Source: Terrisporobacter sp.
GTDB lineage: Bacteria; Bacillota_A; Clostridia; Peptostreptococcales; Peptostreptococcaceae
Reading direction: 5' to 3'
NCBI GenBank assembly: GCA_029851945.1
Contig: JARKUZ010000062.1
Span: 1-64,000 of the forward strand
DNA length: 64,000 nt
Position 1 is the stretch's first letter, and each line of letters begins with the position of its first letter. A program made the position numbers and the translations under genes. The notes below the pieces were generated by a model. The model saw only the letters and a program-made list of their open reading frames with translations, made no database searches and had not been told where the DNA came from. This document shows, piece by piece, positions 19,239-27,885 of the stretch.

Positions 19239-19317
19239 TTCTTGATAATATATTGGTAGTATATTAATAATAATTACTTTACTATTATATATTGTATCAT
19301 ATACTTAGTAATGATAC

Positions 19318-19329
19318 AAACGTTTGTTC
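19318..19329 (-). promoter_or_regulatory. LexA-binding site (SOS box)
   Basis: On the minus strand this reads GAACAAACGTTT, an exact match to the GAACNNNNGTTT form known for C. difficile LexA. It lies between lexA and the upstream recombinase gene, so it fits autoregulation of lexA. Confidence 0.75.
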
Positions 19330-19342
19330 TTGATTATATTTT

Positions 19343-20512
19343 TTATATATTATTATCATAATTGATCTCAATACTATTATCTTTCATCTCTTCATCATCA
19401 ATCCATTCAAAATTATTTACTATATCACGTTTAATATTTTTCTTGTGTGCAGCATAAAGTTGAGTTGTAGTTACATTATCATGATCTAGTAAAGTTTTTA
19501 CATCATAAATAGAAAAACCAGATTGTATTAGAGAAGTAGCAGCTGTAGCTCTTAATTTATGAGGACTATATCCTTTATCCCTACTAGTATTCATACAAAT
19601 AGAAGTATATTTTTTTACTAGCTGTCGAATTGCTTTAGAAGTAAGACGCTTTTTTTGAAGTGATAAGAACAAAGCATCTTTAACATCTTCTGATAAATTT
19701 TCATTAAGAGGTCTTTCATTATTTATATAATCTTTTACTACATATTCGCAAGTTTTATTAATAGGCATTAAAACTTCTTTTCCTCTTTTTCTATAAATTT
19801 TAAATTCTCCTCTAGAAAAGTTAAAAGAAGAGAGGTTAAGTTCACGAAGTTCATTTAATCGAAGACCATATGTCACAAATAGTGCAAGTATAGCTTTATC
19901 TCTAAGTTTTGTTTTTTCCCAGTATATAATTTCTTTTTCTGTTAAACCTTCTCCTGTTTCTACAGCTTCAAGCATAATGGATACTTCATCTATATCAAGC
20001 CTCTTTATTGCATCGGGCTGAGGTTTAGGCAATTTTATTGGATTAAACCCATCTGTAATATTGTTATCTATCTGTTCATTTCTATATAGAAATTTAAATA
20101 GAGTAGAGATGGATGATTTTTTTCTAGCTAAAGCTCTATTATTATTTTCATATATAAATGTACCATTATTTCTTTCTCTATAGTATCTCGGACAAAAATC
20201 ACCTAGAAATAAATTAACATCCCTGGATTTTATAGCATTAAATTCAGAAACAGTAATATATTTTGTTTCAGAAGCTTGTGTAAGATTAGTCTCATTTATT
20301 AGATAATAGCAAAAAAAACAAATATCTTCTAAGTAAGCAGCTCTAGTTGAAACAGCAACAGATCCTTTTAAGTATATAAAATAATCTTTCATAAATTCGG
20401 GAAGTTGTTTTTCAAAATTAATACATTTCTCAATGATAGTGTGATCTCTTAGAACTATATTATCAGGCTTATCTGATTTATTGTTTATTTTTATTGTTTT
20501 ATTTTCTTTCAA
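19343..20512 (-). CDS. Tyrosine recombinase (XerC/XerD-like)
   Basis: This 389-residue recombinase has an N-terminal SAM-like core-binding domain and a C-terminal catalytic domain. The active-site residues are visible: Arg in YGLRLNELREL, the His-x-x-Arg box in SPHKLRATAATSL, the second His in LLDHDNVTTTQLY, and the nucleophile Tyr in that same segment. The start is TTG 20512 after GGAGGAA. It lies directly upstream of lexA on the same strand, the SOS box lying between them. A similar recombinase-lexA pair occurs in related clostridia, so this looks like a chromosomal gene, not a phage integrase. Confidence 0.85.
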   Translation of the reverse strand: MKENKTIKINNKSDKPDNIVLRDHTIIEKCINFEKQLPEFMKDYFIYLKGSVAVSTRAAYLEDICFFCYYLINETNLTQASETKYITVSEFNAIKSRDVNLFLGDFCPRYYRERNNGTFIYENNNRALARKKSSISTLFKFLYRNEQIDNNITDGFNPIKLPKPQPDAIKRLDIDEVSIMLEAVETGEGLTEKEIIYWEKTKLRDKAILALFVTYGLRLNELRELNLSSFNFSRGEFKIYRKRGKEVLMPINKTCEYVVKDYINNERPLNENLSEDVKDALFLSLQKKRLTSKAIRQLVKKYTSICMNTSRDKGYSPHKLRATAATSLIQSGFSIYDVKTLLDHDNVTTTQLYAAHKKNIKRDIVNNFEWIDDEEMKDNSIEINYDNNI

Positions 20513-20670
20513 ATAAATTCCTCCAATAAGTTAATATTTACATATTAGAAAATAGCATAAATAGTAGGGACTTTCAATAAGTAATGGATTTTTATAGTAC
20601 TATTATATTAATACATAGTATAAATATACAAAAAGAGAAGTAAAATTGACTTTATAAATACTTATAATTA

Positions 20671-20705
20671 CAACTATTCCCTAAATATACATTTAGAGAA
20701 TAGTT
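20671..20705. terminator. Inverted repeat of terminator type
   Basis: A 16-bp stem with one mismatch (20671-20686 with 20690-20705, CAACTATTC at the base). It lies in the 380-bp gap between the recombinase start and the spoVS stop, with no adjacent gene end, so its role is unclear. I see no coding sequence in that gap. Confidence 0.4.
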
Positions 20706-20823
20706 GTATACAATACTCTATATTATATAAATGTATATAAACATGAATAATATTATATAAATTTTATTTAATTAATTATTCTCTTTTTTGATTTTTACTT
20801 TATATTTAATAAAAAGACAAAAA

Positions 20824-20866
20824 AATAATATTCCCATTTATAAATCACCTATATGGGAATATTATT
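20824..20866 (-). terminator. Terminator after spoVS
   Basis: A perfect 14-bp stem (AATAATATTCCCAT with its complement at 20853-20866) lies about 30 bp past the spoVS stop and is followed by a T-rich run on the minus strand. Confidence 0.7.
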
Positions 20867-20894
20867 ATATACTTATTTTTAAGTATATAGTTTA

Positions 20895-21155
20895 CTATCT
20901 AGGTTCTATTATTAGCTTAATAGCAGTTTTTTGCTCTCCGTCAATTTCTATATCTGTAAATGCTGGAACACATACTAAGTCTAAACCGCTAGGTGCAACA
21001 AAACCTCTAGCAATAGCTATAGATTTGATAGCTTGATTTAGTGCACCGGCACCAATTGCTTGTATTTCCGCATTTCCCTTTTCTCTTAGTACTCCTGCTA
21101 AAGCTCCAGCTACAGAATTAGGATTAGACTTTGAAGAAACTTTTAATACTTCCAT
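20895..21155 (-). CDS. spoVS: Stage V sporulation protein S
   Basis: This 86-residue protein is a close, full-length match to the highly conserved Alba-like SpoVS family: MEVLKVSSKSNPNSVAGALA at the start, then GAGALNQAIKSIAIARGFVAPSGLDL and the terminal KTAIKLIIEPR. SpoVS acts in the cytosol and affects septation and coat assembly during sporulation. AAGGGGG precedes the ATG. It indicates an endospore-forming Firmicute. Confidence 0.96.
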   Translation of the reverse strand: MEVLKVSSKSNPNSVAGALAGVLREKGNAEIQAIGAGALNQAIKSIAIARGFVAPSGLDLVCVPAFTDIEIDGEQKTAIKLIIEPR

Positions 21156-21397
21156 TTCAATATCCCCCTTGATTTGTTTTAAAACATATTTTTTTAAGTA
21201 ATAACTACATCCCTGTGTTGTTTAAAATAATATCGTAAAGTACTAAACACATTTTTATTACATAAGTATATTTCTATATATATAATATAAATACCTTTAT
21301 TTATTTTTAGAATAATTTTTCTTGAAGCAAAACATTATAGTATCTATTATGTTTTAAAATTATATATAAATAATTAAATACTAAATTATAATAAAAT

Positions 21398-21433
21398 AAA
21401 GATACTAGGTGTAAATTAGCACCTAGTATCTTT
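21398..21433. terminator. Terminator of the 206-residue membrane protein gene
   Basis: A perfect 13-bp stem (AAAGATACTAGGT with its complement) overlaps the stop codon of the gene. It has A/T runs on both sides. Confidence 0.75.
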
Positions 21434-22052
21434 ATTTTGAATTATCAATCTCGCTTATTTTTTTAGCTTCATTTTTCATTTTATTTAATTCATCAAATGA
21501 AATACCTGTAATTTCATTAATAAAGTTTATATTTGCGTCTTTATGTAGTAGTTGAATTGCTATTTCTTTTTTTGTATTAAGGACTTTTAATTCTTCTAAG
21601 TCCGATTTTTTTAATGTATATGTATTAGTATTTTCTAGATATCCATTACCATCATGTTTTTCTAAAATAACTGATTTTTTATCAAAGATAAAAGGCATAT
21701 AATGTTTATATAATATTAACAAAGAAGGAATAATAAAAATAAGTTTACAACCTATTATACCTATTATTACAGTTGAAAAGGTAAAAAAATTATTATATTC
21801 CATGAATAGTATGTTAAATATTTTTTTATTTATAATATCTGATTTTATCGCTAATATAATAGCTAATAAGAAACTTATAAGACATAAAGGATATAATAAA
21901 TAACTAGCTATTACCCCACTAAAACCTAATATATCGTAATTACCACTTATATTGCTATATGTAAATATATCTCCTTGTAAATATGAATAAATACATGCTG
22001 CTATACCTAATACTCCTCCTAAAGCCTGAGTATACCAAATATAGAATTTCAA
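21432..22052 (-). CDS. Uncharacterised membrane protein with C-terminal cytosolic tail
   Basis: This 206-residue protein starts with TTG (AGGGGAGTGG upstream). It has about four hydrophobic segments in the first 120 residues (for example LGGVLGIAACIYSYL, VIASYLLYPLCLISFLLAIILAI and FSTVIIGIIGCKLIFIIPSLLIL). The roughly 80-residue tail is charged and ends in a short helical motif (IAIQLLHKD, then ITGISFDELNKMKNEAKKI) like the recognition-type helices seen at the ends of some transposase and phage proteins. No family is assigned. It is monocistronic. Confidence 0.55.
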   Translation of the reverse strand: MKFYIWYTQALGGVLGIAACIYSYLQGDIFTYSNISGNYDILGFSGVIASYLLYPLCLISFLLAIILAIKSDIINKKIFNILFMEYNNFFTFSTVIIGIIGCKLIFIIPSLLILYKHYMPFIFDKKSVILEKHDGNGYLENTNTYTLKKSDLEELKVLNTKKEIAIQLLHKDANINFINEITGISFDELNKMKNEAKKISEIDNSK

Positions 22053-22311
22053 TTTACACCACTCCCCTATTTATTTCTATATAGAATAAATATGATAATT
22101 GAGTTTTAAATATTTCTATATTACTAAATATATTATAAGATATTTCTGTAGTATAAAAAATGTCTTTATATTTATATTAAAAAGATATATAATTTTATTG
22201 CATTGAATAATAATTATGATTAAATTATATGAAAAGCTCAATAAATTGATTATATTTGCCTTATATGGAAATAATATTATCAAATCCACTGAGTAGAGGG
22301 GAGCCTTGACT

Positions 22312-22584
22312 ATGTTGGATAATTTCCAATTTATTTTTAAAGTTATGTTTTTTGTTTTATCATTAATGTGGGCTGGAAATATATTGTTATTTAGATCAGA
22401 GAGACAAATAATAGTTAATCCAGTATTATTTATAATTGCGTCCGTATTGGTTGTACTACCTGATAAAAACATATTAGTTTTTGGTATGGAAGCAAATGAT
22501 ATTAGAAATACCCTATATATCTGCTATTGTTTAATAGTAGTATGGGGACTGATAATTACGCGAAGAAAAACTGATTTATTTTAG
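22312..22584 (+). CDS. Small uncharacterised membrane protein
   Basis: This protein of about 90 residues has three hydrophobic stretches: FIFKVMFFVLSLMWAGNILLF, LFIIASVLVVLPD, and NTLYICYCLIVVWGLIITRR with a positive end. ATG 22312 follows GAGGGGAG with good spacing; an in-frame TTG lies at 22306. No family is recognised. A clear terminator follows at 22587. Confidence 0.6.
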   Translation: MLDNFQFIFKVMFFVLSLMWAGNILLFRSERQIIVNPVLFIIASVLVVLPDKNILVFGMEANDIRNTLYICYCLIVVWGLIITRRKTDLF

Positions 22585-22586
22585 AT

Positions 22587-22615
22587 AAAAAAGGCTTAAT
22601 TATTAAGCCTTTTTT
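22587..22615 (+). terminator. Intrinsic terminator
   Basis: A stem AAAAGGCTTAA with TTAAGCCTTTTT directly after the small membrane protein gene. It also faces the end of trmB. Confidence 0.85.
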
Positions 22616-22641
22616 ATATTTTATGATATTTATAATAATTG

Positions 22642-23283
22642 TTATTGTTTTTTAGCTTCACATCTATATATTTTCATACCTTGAGACATAAATTTGTCTT
22701 CATATTCTGTTGTAACATTTATAAACTCATTATTTTTAGCTAAATCTAAAGAAATATTTTTTAATCTCCATGGATTTTTACATATTTCATTTAAAGTGAA
22801 TTCAAATAAATTTTCATTATCTGATTTAAAGTGGATTTCGCCTTCATTATTTAGTATTTCATAATATTTATTTAAGAAATTAGTATGAGTAAGTCTTCTC
22901 TTCTCCCATCTTTTTTTAGGCCATGGATCGCAGAAATTAATATAGATTCTAGCCAACTCTTTTTTATCAAAGTAATCTAAAATACAATTAACATCTCCCC
23001 ATATAAAAAGTATGTTATCTAATTTAGCTTCTTCTGCTTTTTCTACGGCTTTTAATAATACTTCTTCCTTTATTTCCATAGCTATGAAATTAATATTAGG
23101 ATTTTGGGAAGCAAGAGTTGTTATAAATTGGCCTCTTCCTGTTCCAAATTCAGCATAAATAGGATTATTATTCTTAAATTTCTTATGCCACTGTCCTTTC
23201 ATTTCGTTTATATTATCTTTTATTACATAATTAGTATAACTTAATAATTTTATATCAGATCCTTTTTTCTTTCTTCTTCTCAT
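22642..23283 (-). CDS. trmB: tRNA (guanine-N7-)-methyltransferase TrmB
   Basis: This 213-residue SAM-dependent enzyme makes m7G46 in the tRNA variable loop. The Rossmann motif EFGTGRGQFITTLA, the FIAMEIKEEVLLKAVEKA region and the diagnostic INFCDPWPKKRWEKRRLTH loop are all present. The length is standard. Start ATG 23283 follows a weak AGGAG. Confidence 0.96.
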   Translation of the reverse strand: MRRRKKKGSDIKLLSYTNYVIKDNINEMKGQWHKKFKNNNPIYAEFGTGRGQFITTLASQNPNINFIAMEIKEEVLLKAVEKAEEAKLDNILFIWGDVNCILDYFDKKELARIYINFCDPWPKKRWEKRRLTHTNFLNKYYEILNNEGEIHFKSDNENLFEFTLNEICKNPWRLKNISLDLAKNNEFINVTTEYEDKFMSQGMKIYRCEAKKQ

Positions 23284-23316
23284 GATTTTTACTCCTTTAT
23301 TTTAGGTCAAAATAAT

Positions 23317-23344
23317 AGAGTACTAGCTCTAGAACCAGTACTCT
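23317..23344 (-). terminator. Probable terminator after the HesB-like gene
   Basis: A stem AGAGTACT...AGTACTCT with one internal mismatch lies 20 bp past the stop. It is followed on the minus strand by a short T-rich run. Confidence 0.5.
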
Positions 23345-23365
23345 AAATATAATCTTTAAAGATAA

Positions 23366-23698
23366 TTAGCAACCGCAGCCGCCTGAACAACCAGAACAAC
23401 CGCCGCCTCCACCAGAAGGCATATTTTCTACTAAAACTACAAATCCTTGATTAGGTACTTCTTGGATTATAACATTTCCATAAGTTAAAAATTCATCTTG
23501 GTCCATTATGAAGTGAATTCCTTCTAAATCACAAGATACGTCTGCTCCTTCTACTTCTTTATCCAAAGCTAAAGCAAAGCTTGGTCCAGAACAACCAAAT
23601 CCAGCGAAATAAACTCTCACACTATTTGGTTTATCTTGATTTTCCGCTATAATTTCTTTTAATGCATTTATTGCAGATTCTGGTGCGAATACTTTCAT
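23366..23698 (-). CDS. IscA/HesB-like Fe-S carrier-family protein with Cys-rich tail
   Basis: This 110-residue protein has the HesB/IscA beta fold (VRVYFAGFGCSGPSFALALDKE, then GIHFIMDQDEF). FGCSG carries the first conserved Cys. The usual C-terminal CGCG is replaced by a Gly/Cys-rich tail with five Cys (CSGCSGGCGC). Such tails are seen in clostridial HesB-like proteins of unknown role. It probably binds a metal or Fe-S cluster in the cytosol. It is a single-gene unit. Confidence 0.85.
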   Translation of the reverse strand: MKVFAPESAINALKEIIAENQDKPNSVRVYFAGFGCSGPSFALALDKEVEGADVSCDLEGIHFIMDQDEFLTYGNVIIQEVPNQGFVVLVENMPSGGGGGCSGCSGGCGC

Positions 23699-23864
23699 TT
23701 ATATCAATCCTTTCTTATTATGAGTATAATTATCTTATTTAAGTATACAATAAAAGTACGAGTATTAAAATAAAAAAGTAATATTTGTCACTTATTTATT
23801 ATTTTGTTTTAAATAATCTTCTCGACTTAAATTATATTTTGGACATTTTATATACTTACTATTC

Positions 23865-23899
23865 AAAAAAGATACTAGTATTTGTCTAGTATCTTTTTT
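23865..23899 (-). terminator. Terminator after the queuine-salvage operon
   Basis: A 14-bp stem (AAAAAAGATACTAG with its complement) lies 35 bp past the queL stop and is followed by a T run on the minus strand. Confidence 0.8.
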
Positions 23900-23930
23900 G
23901 ATCTATTTTATTATATTTTGTTTAATTATA

Positions 23931-24620
23931 TTAATCGCCTACTCCAAAGTCAGTATTATTATAAAGTACTTCTACATTAGGATTATTATCTAAATATTTA
24001 TATTTATTTATAAACCATTCTACTAGCTCATCATCTCTTTTAATATCTGTTGTATTATTTACAAACACATTTATTGTAGCATGATTAAAATTAGTTAATG
24101 CTATTTCTATATCCCTATCTATCATTTCTTTAGTTTGACCTTTAATGCCTACCATAAGACAAGGTGAATCAAAATATTCCGATACTTCCTTATAAGAGTG
24201 GAATTTAGCATTTTTATTTAAGTAATTATTTCTAAATTCATTGTCAAAAGTTTCGACACCTATTTTGAAGGTTATAGGTACATTAAAATAATCTCTCATT
24301 TCTTGTAATCTGTTTCTATAACACCAATGACTTTCTAAGAATAGTCTTTCAATATTTTTATCTATTATTATGTCTTTGATGCGTTTTAAAGTATCTTTAG
24401 GTAGTTCAAAACAGCTTCCTGAATTGATTACTTCTAATACTTTATATTTACCTTTGATATTAGTTAATACATCAAAGTTTAATTTGTTTATTTCATCTTC
24501 TAATGAAGAATTATCATCTGTATAATCACAAAAAGAACATTTACCCCATACACAAGGGAAACTTTTTAAAAGTACTATTTCTCTTTTGTTTTTATTTGTA
24601 ATCTCGCTATATCTATCCAT
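23931..24620 (-). CDS. queL: Queuine lyase QueL (radical SAM)
   Basis: This protein of about 229 residues is a radical SAM enzyme with PCVWGKCSFCDYTDDN near residues 22-37 (Cys 23, 28 and 31, a C-x4-C-x2-C spacing). The gene order nucleoside hydrolase - ECF S-component - radical SAM matches the queuine-salvage operon characterised in C. difficile. There QueL cleaves the cyclopentenediol from queuine to give preQ1. ATG 24620 (after AAGGTG) is preferred to GTG 24629; it overlaps the end of qrtT by 8 bp. The name rests on order and family; the activity is inferred. Confidence 0.82.
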   Translation of the reverse strand: MDRYSEITNKNKREIVLLKSFPCVWGKCSFCDYTDDNSSLEDEINKLNFDVLTNIKGKYKVLEVINSGSCFELPKDTLKRIKDIIIDKNIERLFLESHWCYRNRLQEMRDYFNVPITFKIGVETFDNEFRNNYLNKNAKFHSYKEVSEYFDSPCLMVGIKGQTKEMIDRDIEIALTNFNHATINVFVNNTTDIKRDDELVEWFINKYKYLDNNPNVEVLYNNTDFGVGD

Positions 24621-25197
24621 TAAGTTCACCTTTATTTAAAATATTTTTATGTTCTGCTATATAACTACTAGGTAACACTGATACAGCAAAGTTAACTAAT
24701 AAAACTCCTATAAATTTATCTGCGTAATCTGTGCAAATCTGAGTTATTAATATACTAGAAACTTTACTCATGCCAAACGTACTTAAAAGTTGAACTATAT
24801 ATGAAGAGCCTGAAGATGTAATGCCTCCAAAAACTTCGCTTGCAATTATAGAACTTAAAATTGATGTGGGTAGTGCAAACGCAAATACTCCCAAAGGTAT
24901 TTTAAATCCTTTTAAAAAATCACGCTTATACATTATTCCAGCTAGCAATCCTGTTGATATCTGTACAGGTGCAAAATACAAAGAATAAATATCGAAAGTT
25001 ATGCCGCTAACTATAGAACCACATAATCCTGTAATTATTGCATACTTAGGACCTAATATGGCGGCTATCATAATTGTACCTATAGAATCTAAATATATAG
25101 GCAGTTTTAATCCTAATGCTATAAAAGCTCCTACTATATTAATAGCTATGCCTAAAGAAATTAAAGTCATAGTCTTTACATTGTATTTACTTTTCAT
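24613..25197 (-). CDS. qrtT: ECF transporter S-component for a queuosine precursor (QrtT-like)
   Basis: This 194-residue membrane protein has five or six hydrophobic segments. Its N-terminal MTLISLGIAINIVGAFIALGLKLPIYLDSIGTI motif and the GPKYAIITGLCGSIVSG segment are typical of ECF S-components. It would capture queuine or queuosine and pair with a shared ECF-A/A'/T module encoded elsewhere. It starts 2 bp after the queK stop with AGGAGG, so the operon is tightly coupled. Its place between queK and queL supports the substrate. Confidence 0.82.
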   Translation of the reverse strand: MKSKYNVKTMTLISLGIAINIVGAFIALGLKLPIYLDSIGTIMIAAILGPKYAIITGLCGSIVSGITFDIYSLYFAPVQISTGLLAGIMYKRDFLKGFKIPLGVFAFALPTSILSSIIASEVFGGITSSGSSYIVQLLSTFGMSKVSSILITQICTDYADKFIGVLLVNFAVSVLPSSYIAEHKNILNKGELNG

Positions 25198-25198
25198 A

Positions 25199-26167
25199 TT
25201 ATATTCCTCCTAATATTGAATCAATCATATTGTCATAACCTTTAAAAAGCCTTTTTAAGAACATATTCATGAATCTTTTTTCATCGACTTGGTTTAAGAC
25301 TATAGTATTAGCTTCTTTTCTATAAAAATTAGCTACATCAACTATAGATTGACCTATTGATATACCATCTTCTGCTATCTGTACAAAAGATTCAAATCCA
25401 CTACATAAACTTTTGTCTATGAAATAAGCCACAGCTAAAGGATCGTTTATTACACAACCAATAATTTTTTCTTGATTCCAGTGGAAGTCAATATAAAATC
25501 TTGTTATTTCGGTTATATACTTAGCCATATTTTTATCTAGTCGATTGATAAACTCAATAATATTAGGTGTAAGTACTATCTTTCTTGTAACATCTAGTCC
25601 GACCATATGAATTTTTTGAGATAAGTTTTGGAATACATAATTTGCAGCGTGAGGATCAACCCAATAATTAAATTCAGCTACAGGAGAACAGTTACCCTCT
25701 ACTCTAAAAGCACCACCCATAGAAATAAATTCGTCCATATTATCAAAAGCTTCTTTGTCTTTTTGCAAAGCTTTGGCTATATTTGTTAATGGGCCTAATG
25801 CAATTATAGAAACGTCTTTATTCTCTTTTAATGTTTTGATGATAAAGTCTACCGCATTATTTCTTATAATGACATCTTTAACATCTTCATAGAAATTTTC
25901 TCCTATACCATCTTCTCCGTGAGTATCTTGAGCTGTAATTAGCTCACGAACTAAAGGGTATCTTTCTCCTTCGTACACAGGTGTGTCTAAAGAAGAACAC
26001 ATTTGAAGTGCATGTAAGGTGTTTTTTGCACCTACATCTGAAGTTACATTACCACTTACTGTAGTAATACCTAATACATCTAGCTCTGGAGATGACATTG
26101 CTAGTAGTATTGCCAGAGAATCGTCAATTCCTGGATCGCAATCAATGATTACTTTTCTTTTTAACAT
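25199..26167 (-). CDS. queK: Queuosine hydrolase QueK (inosine/uridine nucleoside hydrolase family)
   Basis: This 322-residue enzyme has the nucleoside-hydrolase calcium site DCDPGIDDSLAILLA at residues 9-23, the VYEGERYPL and HGEDGIG loops, and a C-terminal NDPLAVAYFID motif. In the queuine-salvage operon of C. difficile the equivalent enzyme frees queuine from queuosine nucleoside. AAGGAGG precedes the ATG, and that site can pair with an upstream hairpin. A preQ1-I-like aptamer lies about 105 bp upstream. Confidence 0.85.
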   Translation of the reverse strand: MLKRKVIIDCDPGIDDSLAILLAMSSPELDVLGITTVSGNVTSDVGAKNTLHALQMCSSLDTPVYEGERYPLVRELITAQDTHGEDGIGENFYEDVKDVIIRNNAVDFIIKTLKENKDVSIIALGPLTNIAKALQKDKEAFDNMDEFISMGGAFRVEGNCSPVAEFNYWVDPHAANYVFQNLSQKIHMVGLDVTRKIVLTPNIIEFINRLDKNMAKYITEITRFYIDFHWNQEKIIGCVINDPLAVAYFIDKSLCSGFESFVQIAEDGISIGQSIVDVANFYRKEANTIVLNQVDEKRFMNMFLKRLFKGYDNMIDSILGGI

Positions 26168-26175
26168 TTCATATC

Positions 26176-26200
26176 CTCCTTAATCTATGTGGATAAGGAG
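26176..26200 (-). promoter_or_regulatory. Hairpin that sequesters the queK ribosome-binding site
   Basis: On the minus strand CTCCTTA (26200-26194) is the reverse complement of TAAGGAG (26182-26176), which is the queK Shine-Dalgarno sequence. The 11-nt loop is TCCACATAGAT. The pairing would block translation and is placed to act as the output of the upstream aptamer. Confidence 0.65.
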
Positions 26201-26272
26201 AACTATATGACTTTTTACCACTATATTTAAAGTCATATCTAAGGTCTTTATATACTGCCACTATATAAATTT

Positions 26273-26306
26273 CTTAGTTTTTTATACATGGAGTTCTCGA
26301 ACATGT
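26273..26306 (-). promoter_or_regulatory. preQ1-I-like riboswitch aptamer
   Basis: On the minus strand ACATG pairs with CAUGU to make P1. The loop is TTCGAGAACTC, and the tail is ATAAAAAACTAAG. The arrangement (5-bp P1, a loop of about 11-12 nt containing UUC and ending in AACUC-C, A-rich tail ending CUAAG) follows the class I preQ1 riboswitch. A short CTTAG downstream at about 26243-26247 can pair with the tail CTAAG and form a competing structure, and a hairpin with TATGACTTT/AAAGTCATA arms lies at about 26205-26239. It controls a queuine-salvage operon, which agrees with the ligand. Confidence 0.7.
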
Positions 26307-26358
26307 CCTAGTGCTTTTGTTTCTATTTGATGGTGGAAATTATTACACTAGAGTTTGT

Positions 26359-26417
26359 CATGATATAAAATCATGATATTGAAAAATATATTTGAATACA
26401 AATATTTGGTATTCAAA
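26359..26417. repeat. Two perfect palindromes upstream of the queuine operon
   Basis: TCATGAT-N5-ATCATGA lies at 26359-26377. TTTGAATAC-N9-GTATTCAAA lies at 26391-26417. They lie upstream of the preQ1 leader and may be operators or promoter-region structures. No binding protein is identified. Confidence 0.45.
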
Positions 26418-26564
26418 TGTGGACAGAAATATTATACATTATTAAAAGTTTATGGTCAATCTCTATTACTAATTATAGTATTTTGATATGATGGTTATTT
26501 ATAATATTTAAGTTTTTGATTTAATATAAGGTGTGAATGATATAAATGGACATAAAATATATAC

Positions 26565-26576
26565 TTTCGTACGAAA
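26565..26576. promoter_or_regulatory. 12-bp palindrome upstream of the orphan integrase
   Basis: TTTCGTACGAAA is a perfect palindrome 150 bp before the integrase start. It is a candidate repressor site. It does not match the LexA box. Confidence 0.35.
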
Positions 26577-26629
26577 ATGGCTTAAAGTATTGAATTTTCA
26601 ATAATTATAAAAACGCACAGAAAGCATAT

Positions 26630-26647
26630 GTCAGTTATAAGTCAGTA
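26630..26647 (+). repeat. Paired arm-type repeat upstream of the orphan integrase
   Basis: GTCAGT is repeated with an 11-bp period (GTCAGTTATAAGTCAGTA). A near-identical pair occurs at the prophage end (38593-38610). Such pairs resemble tyrosine-integrase arm-binding sites. Confidence 0.4.
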
Positions 26648-26725
26648 AATTTTTTACTTTTTTTCTAGCTTTTATGGTAAAATATATTTATAGATATTTG
26701 ATGTAAGATACAGGGAGATTTAAAA

Positions 26726-27850
26726 ATGAGCATAGCTTTTTTAAGAAAAAGAAGTAAAAATTACATAGTTTATTTAGAGTATTTAGATAAAGAAACAAAC
26801 AAAAGAAAACAAAAAAATATGGGATCATATCCACTAAAAAGAGATGCAACTAGAAGGCTAAACGAAATAAAAGAAGAGATTTATAAGGATGAATTATTAC
26901 TTCCTAACGAGATGATTATAGAAGATTTCATATTAGATTTCTTAGAAAAATATAAAATAAATTTATCAATCACTACCTATAATGTATATATGAGAATATG
27001 CAAAAAATATATAATTCCACTTCTAGGAGACATAAAATTATGCGATATTAGACCTATACATATACAGGATTATGTGGATGATTTGCTAGATTTACTTTCG
27101 CCGAAGACGATAAAAATACATTTGAATATCCTTAATTTAGCATTTAAAAGAGCCTATAGATTAAAATTAATCAAGGAAAATGTAGTTCAATTTGTGGAAG
27201 TTCCTAAGAGTAAAAAGTTTAAAAATGAGATTTATAATGCTGAAGATATGAGAATTTTATTAGAAAAATGTAAGGGAACTTCTCTAGAATTGCCTATAGT
27301 TATTGCCGGTGGACTAGGACTGAGAATATCTGAGATATTAGGTATTACTTGGAATAATATAGATTTTAATGATTTTACTATTACAGTGGAGAAAATAACA
27401 GTCAGGGATAATGGTAAAGTAATATTAAAAGAACCTAAAACAGAGTCATCTGTAAGGACTATTACAGCTCCCAAAGAGATAATTGCCATGTTGAAACAAC
27501 TTAAAAAAGACAGATTAGCTGCTAAATTGAGAGGTGAAAAATCACATAGAGAGCTTATATTTTACGATAAGAATTTAGAACCCATAGCACCAGATGTTAT
27601 AAGTAAGAAGTTTAGATACTTTTTAGAGATTAACAATTTAAAGCATATAAGATTTCATGATTTACGTCACTCCCATGTTACTATGTTAATAGATGCTAAA
27701 GTTCCTATAAAAGTTATTTCTGAAAGAGTGGGGCATTCAAATGTAAATACTACACTTAATATATATTCTCATGCTCTTAAAGAAATGGATCAAGAAGCTT
27801 CGGACAAAATTTCGAACACTCTATTTAACGATAGTAGAAAAATGGGATAA
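26726..27850 (+). CDS. Phage/ICE-type tyrosine integrase, orphan
   Basis: This 374-residue protein has the layout of Tn916/phage integrases. An N-terminal arm-binding AP2-like domain (KNYIVYLEYLDKETNKRKQKNMGSY) precedes a SAM-like core domain (DFILDFLEKYKINLSITTYNVY). The catalytic domain has Arg in GGLGLRISEILGITW, RFHDLRHSHVTML, GHSNVNTTLNIYSHA with the second His and the Tyr nucleophile. GGGAG precedes the ATG. No excisionase, replication or transfer genes flank it. Upstream are palindromes and arm-type repeats, and downstream are repeated hairpin units. It looks like the residue of an integrated element or of a very small one. Confidence 0.92.
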   Translation: MSIAFLRKRSKNYIVYLEYLDKETNKRKQKNMGSYPLKRDATRRLNEIKEEIYKDELLLPNEMIIEDFILDFLEKYKINLSITTYNVYMRICKKYIIPLLGDIKLCDIRPIHIQDYVDDLLDLLSPKTIKIHLNILNLAFKRAYRLKLIKENVVQFVEVPKSKKFKNEIYNAEDMRILLEKCKGTSLELPIVIAGGLGLRISEILGITWNNIDFNDFTITVEKITVRDNGKVILKEPKTESSVRTITAPKEIIAMLKQLKKDRLAAKLRGEKSHRELIFYDKNLEPIAPDVISKKFRYFLEINNLKHIRFHDLRHSHVTMLIDAKVPIKVISERVGHSNVNTTLNIYSHALKEMDQEASDKISNTLFNDSRKMG

Positions 27851-27885
27851 ATATCCGCTATAATTTTTATTAGATTGAAAATAAA

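Noticed and set aside
19343..20512. The recombinase upstream of lexA as a phage integrase
   Set aside because: No phage genes or att-like duplications flank it and a recombinase-lexA pair is found in related clostridia, so it is more likely chromosomal.
22116..22472. A 118-residue frame on the minus strand opposite the small membrane protein
   Set aside because: It has low-complexity Ile/Asn content, no ribosome site and overlaps a better supported gene with terminator.
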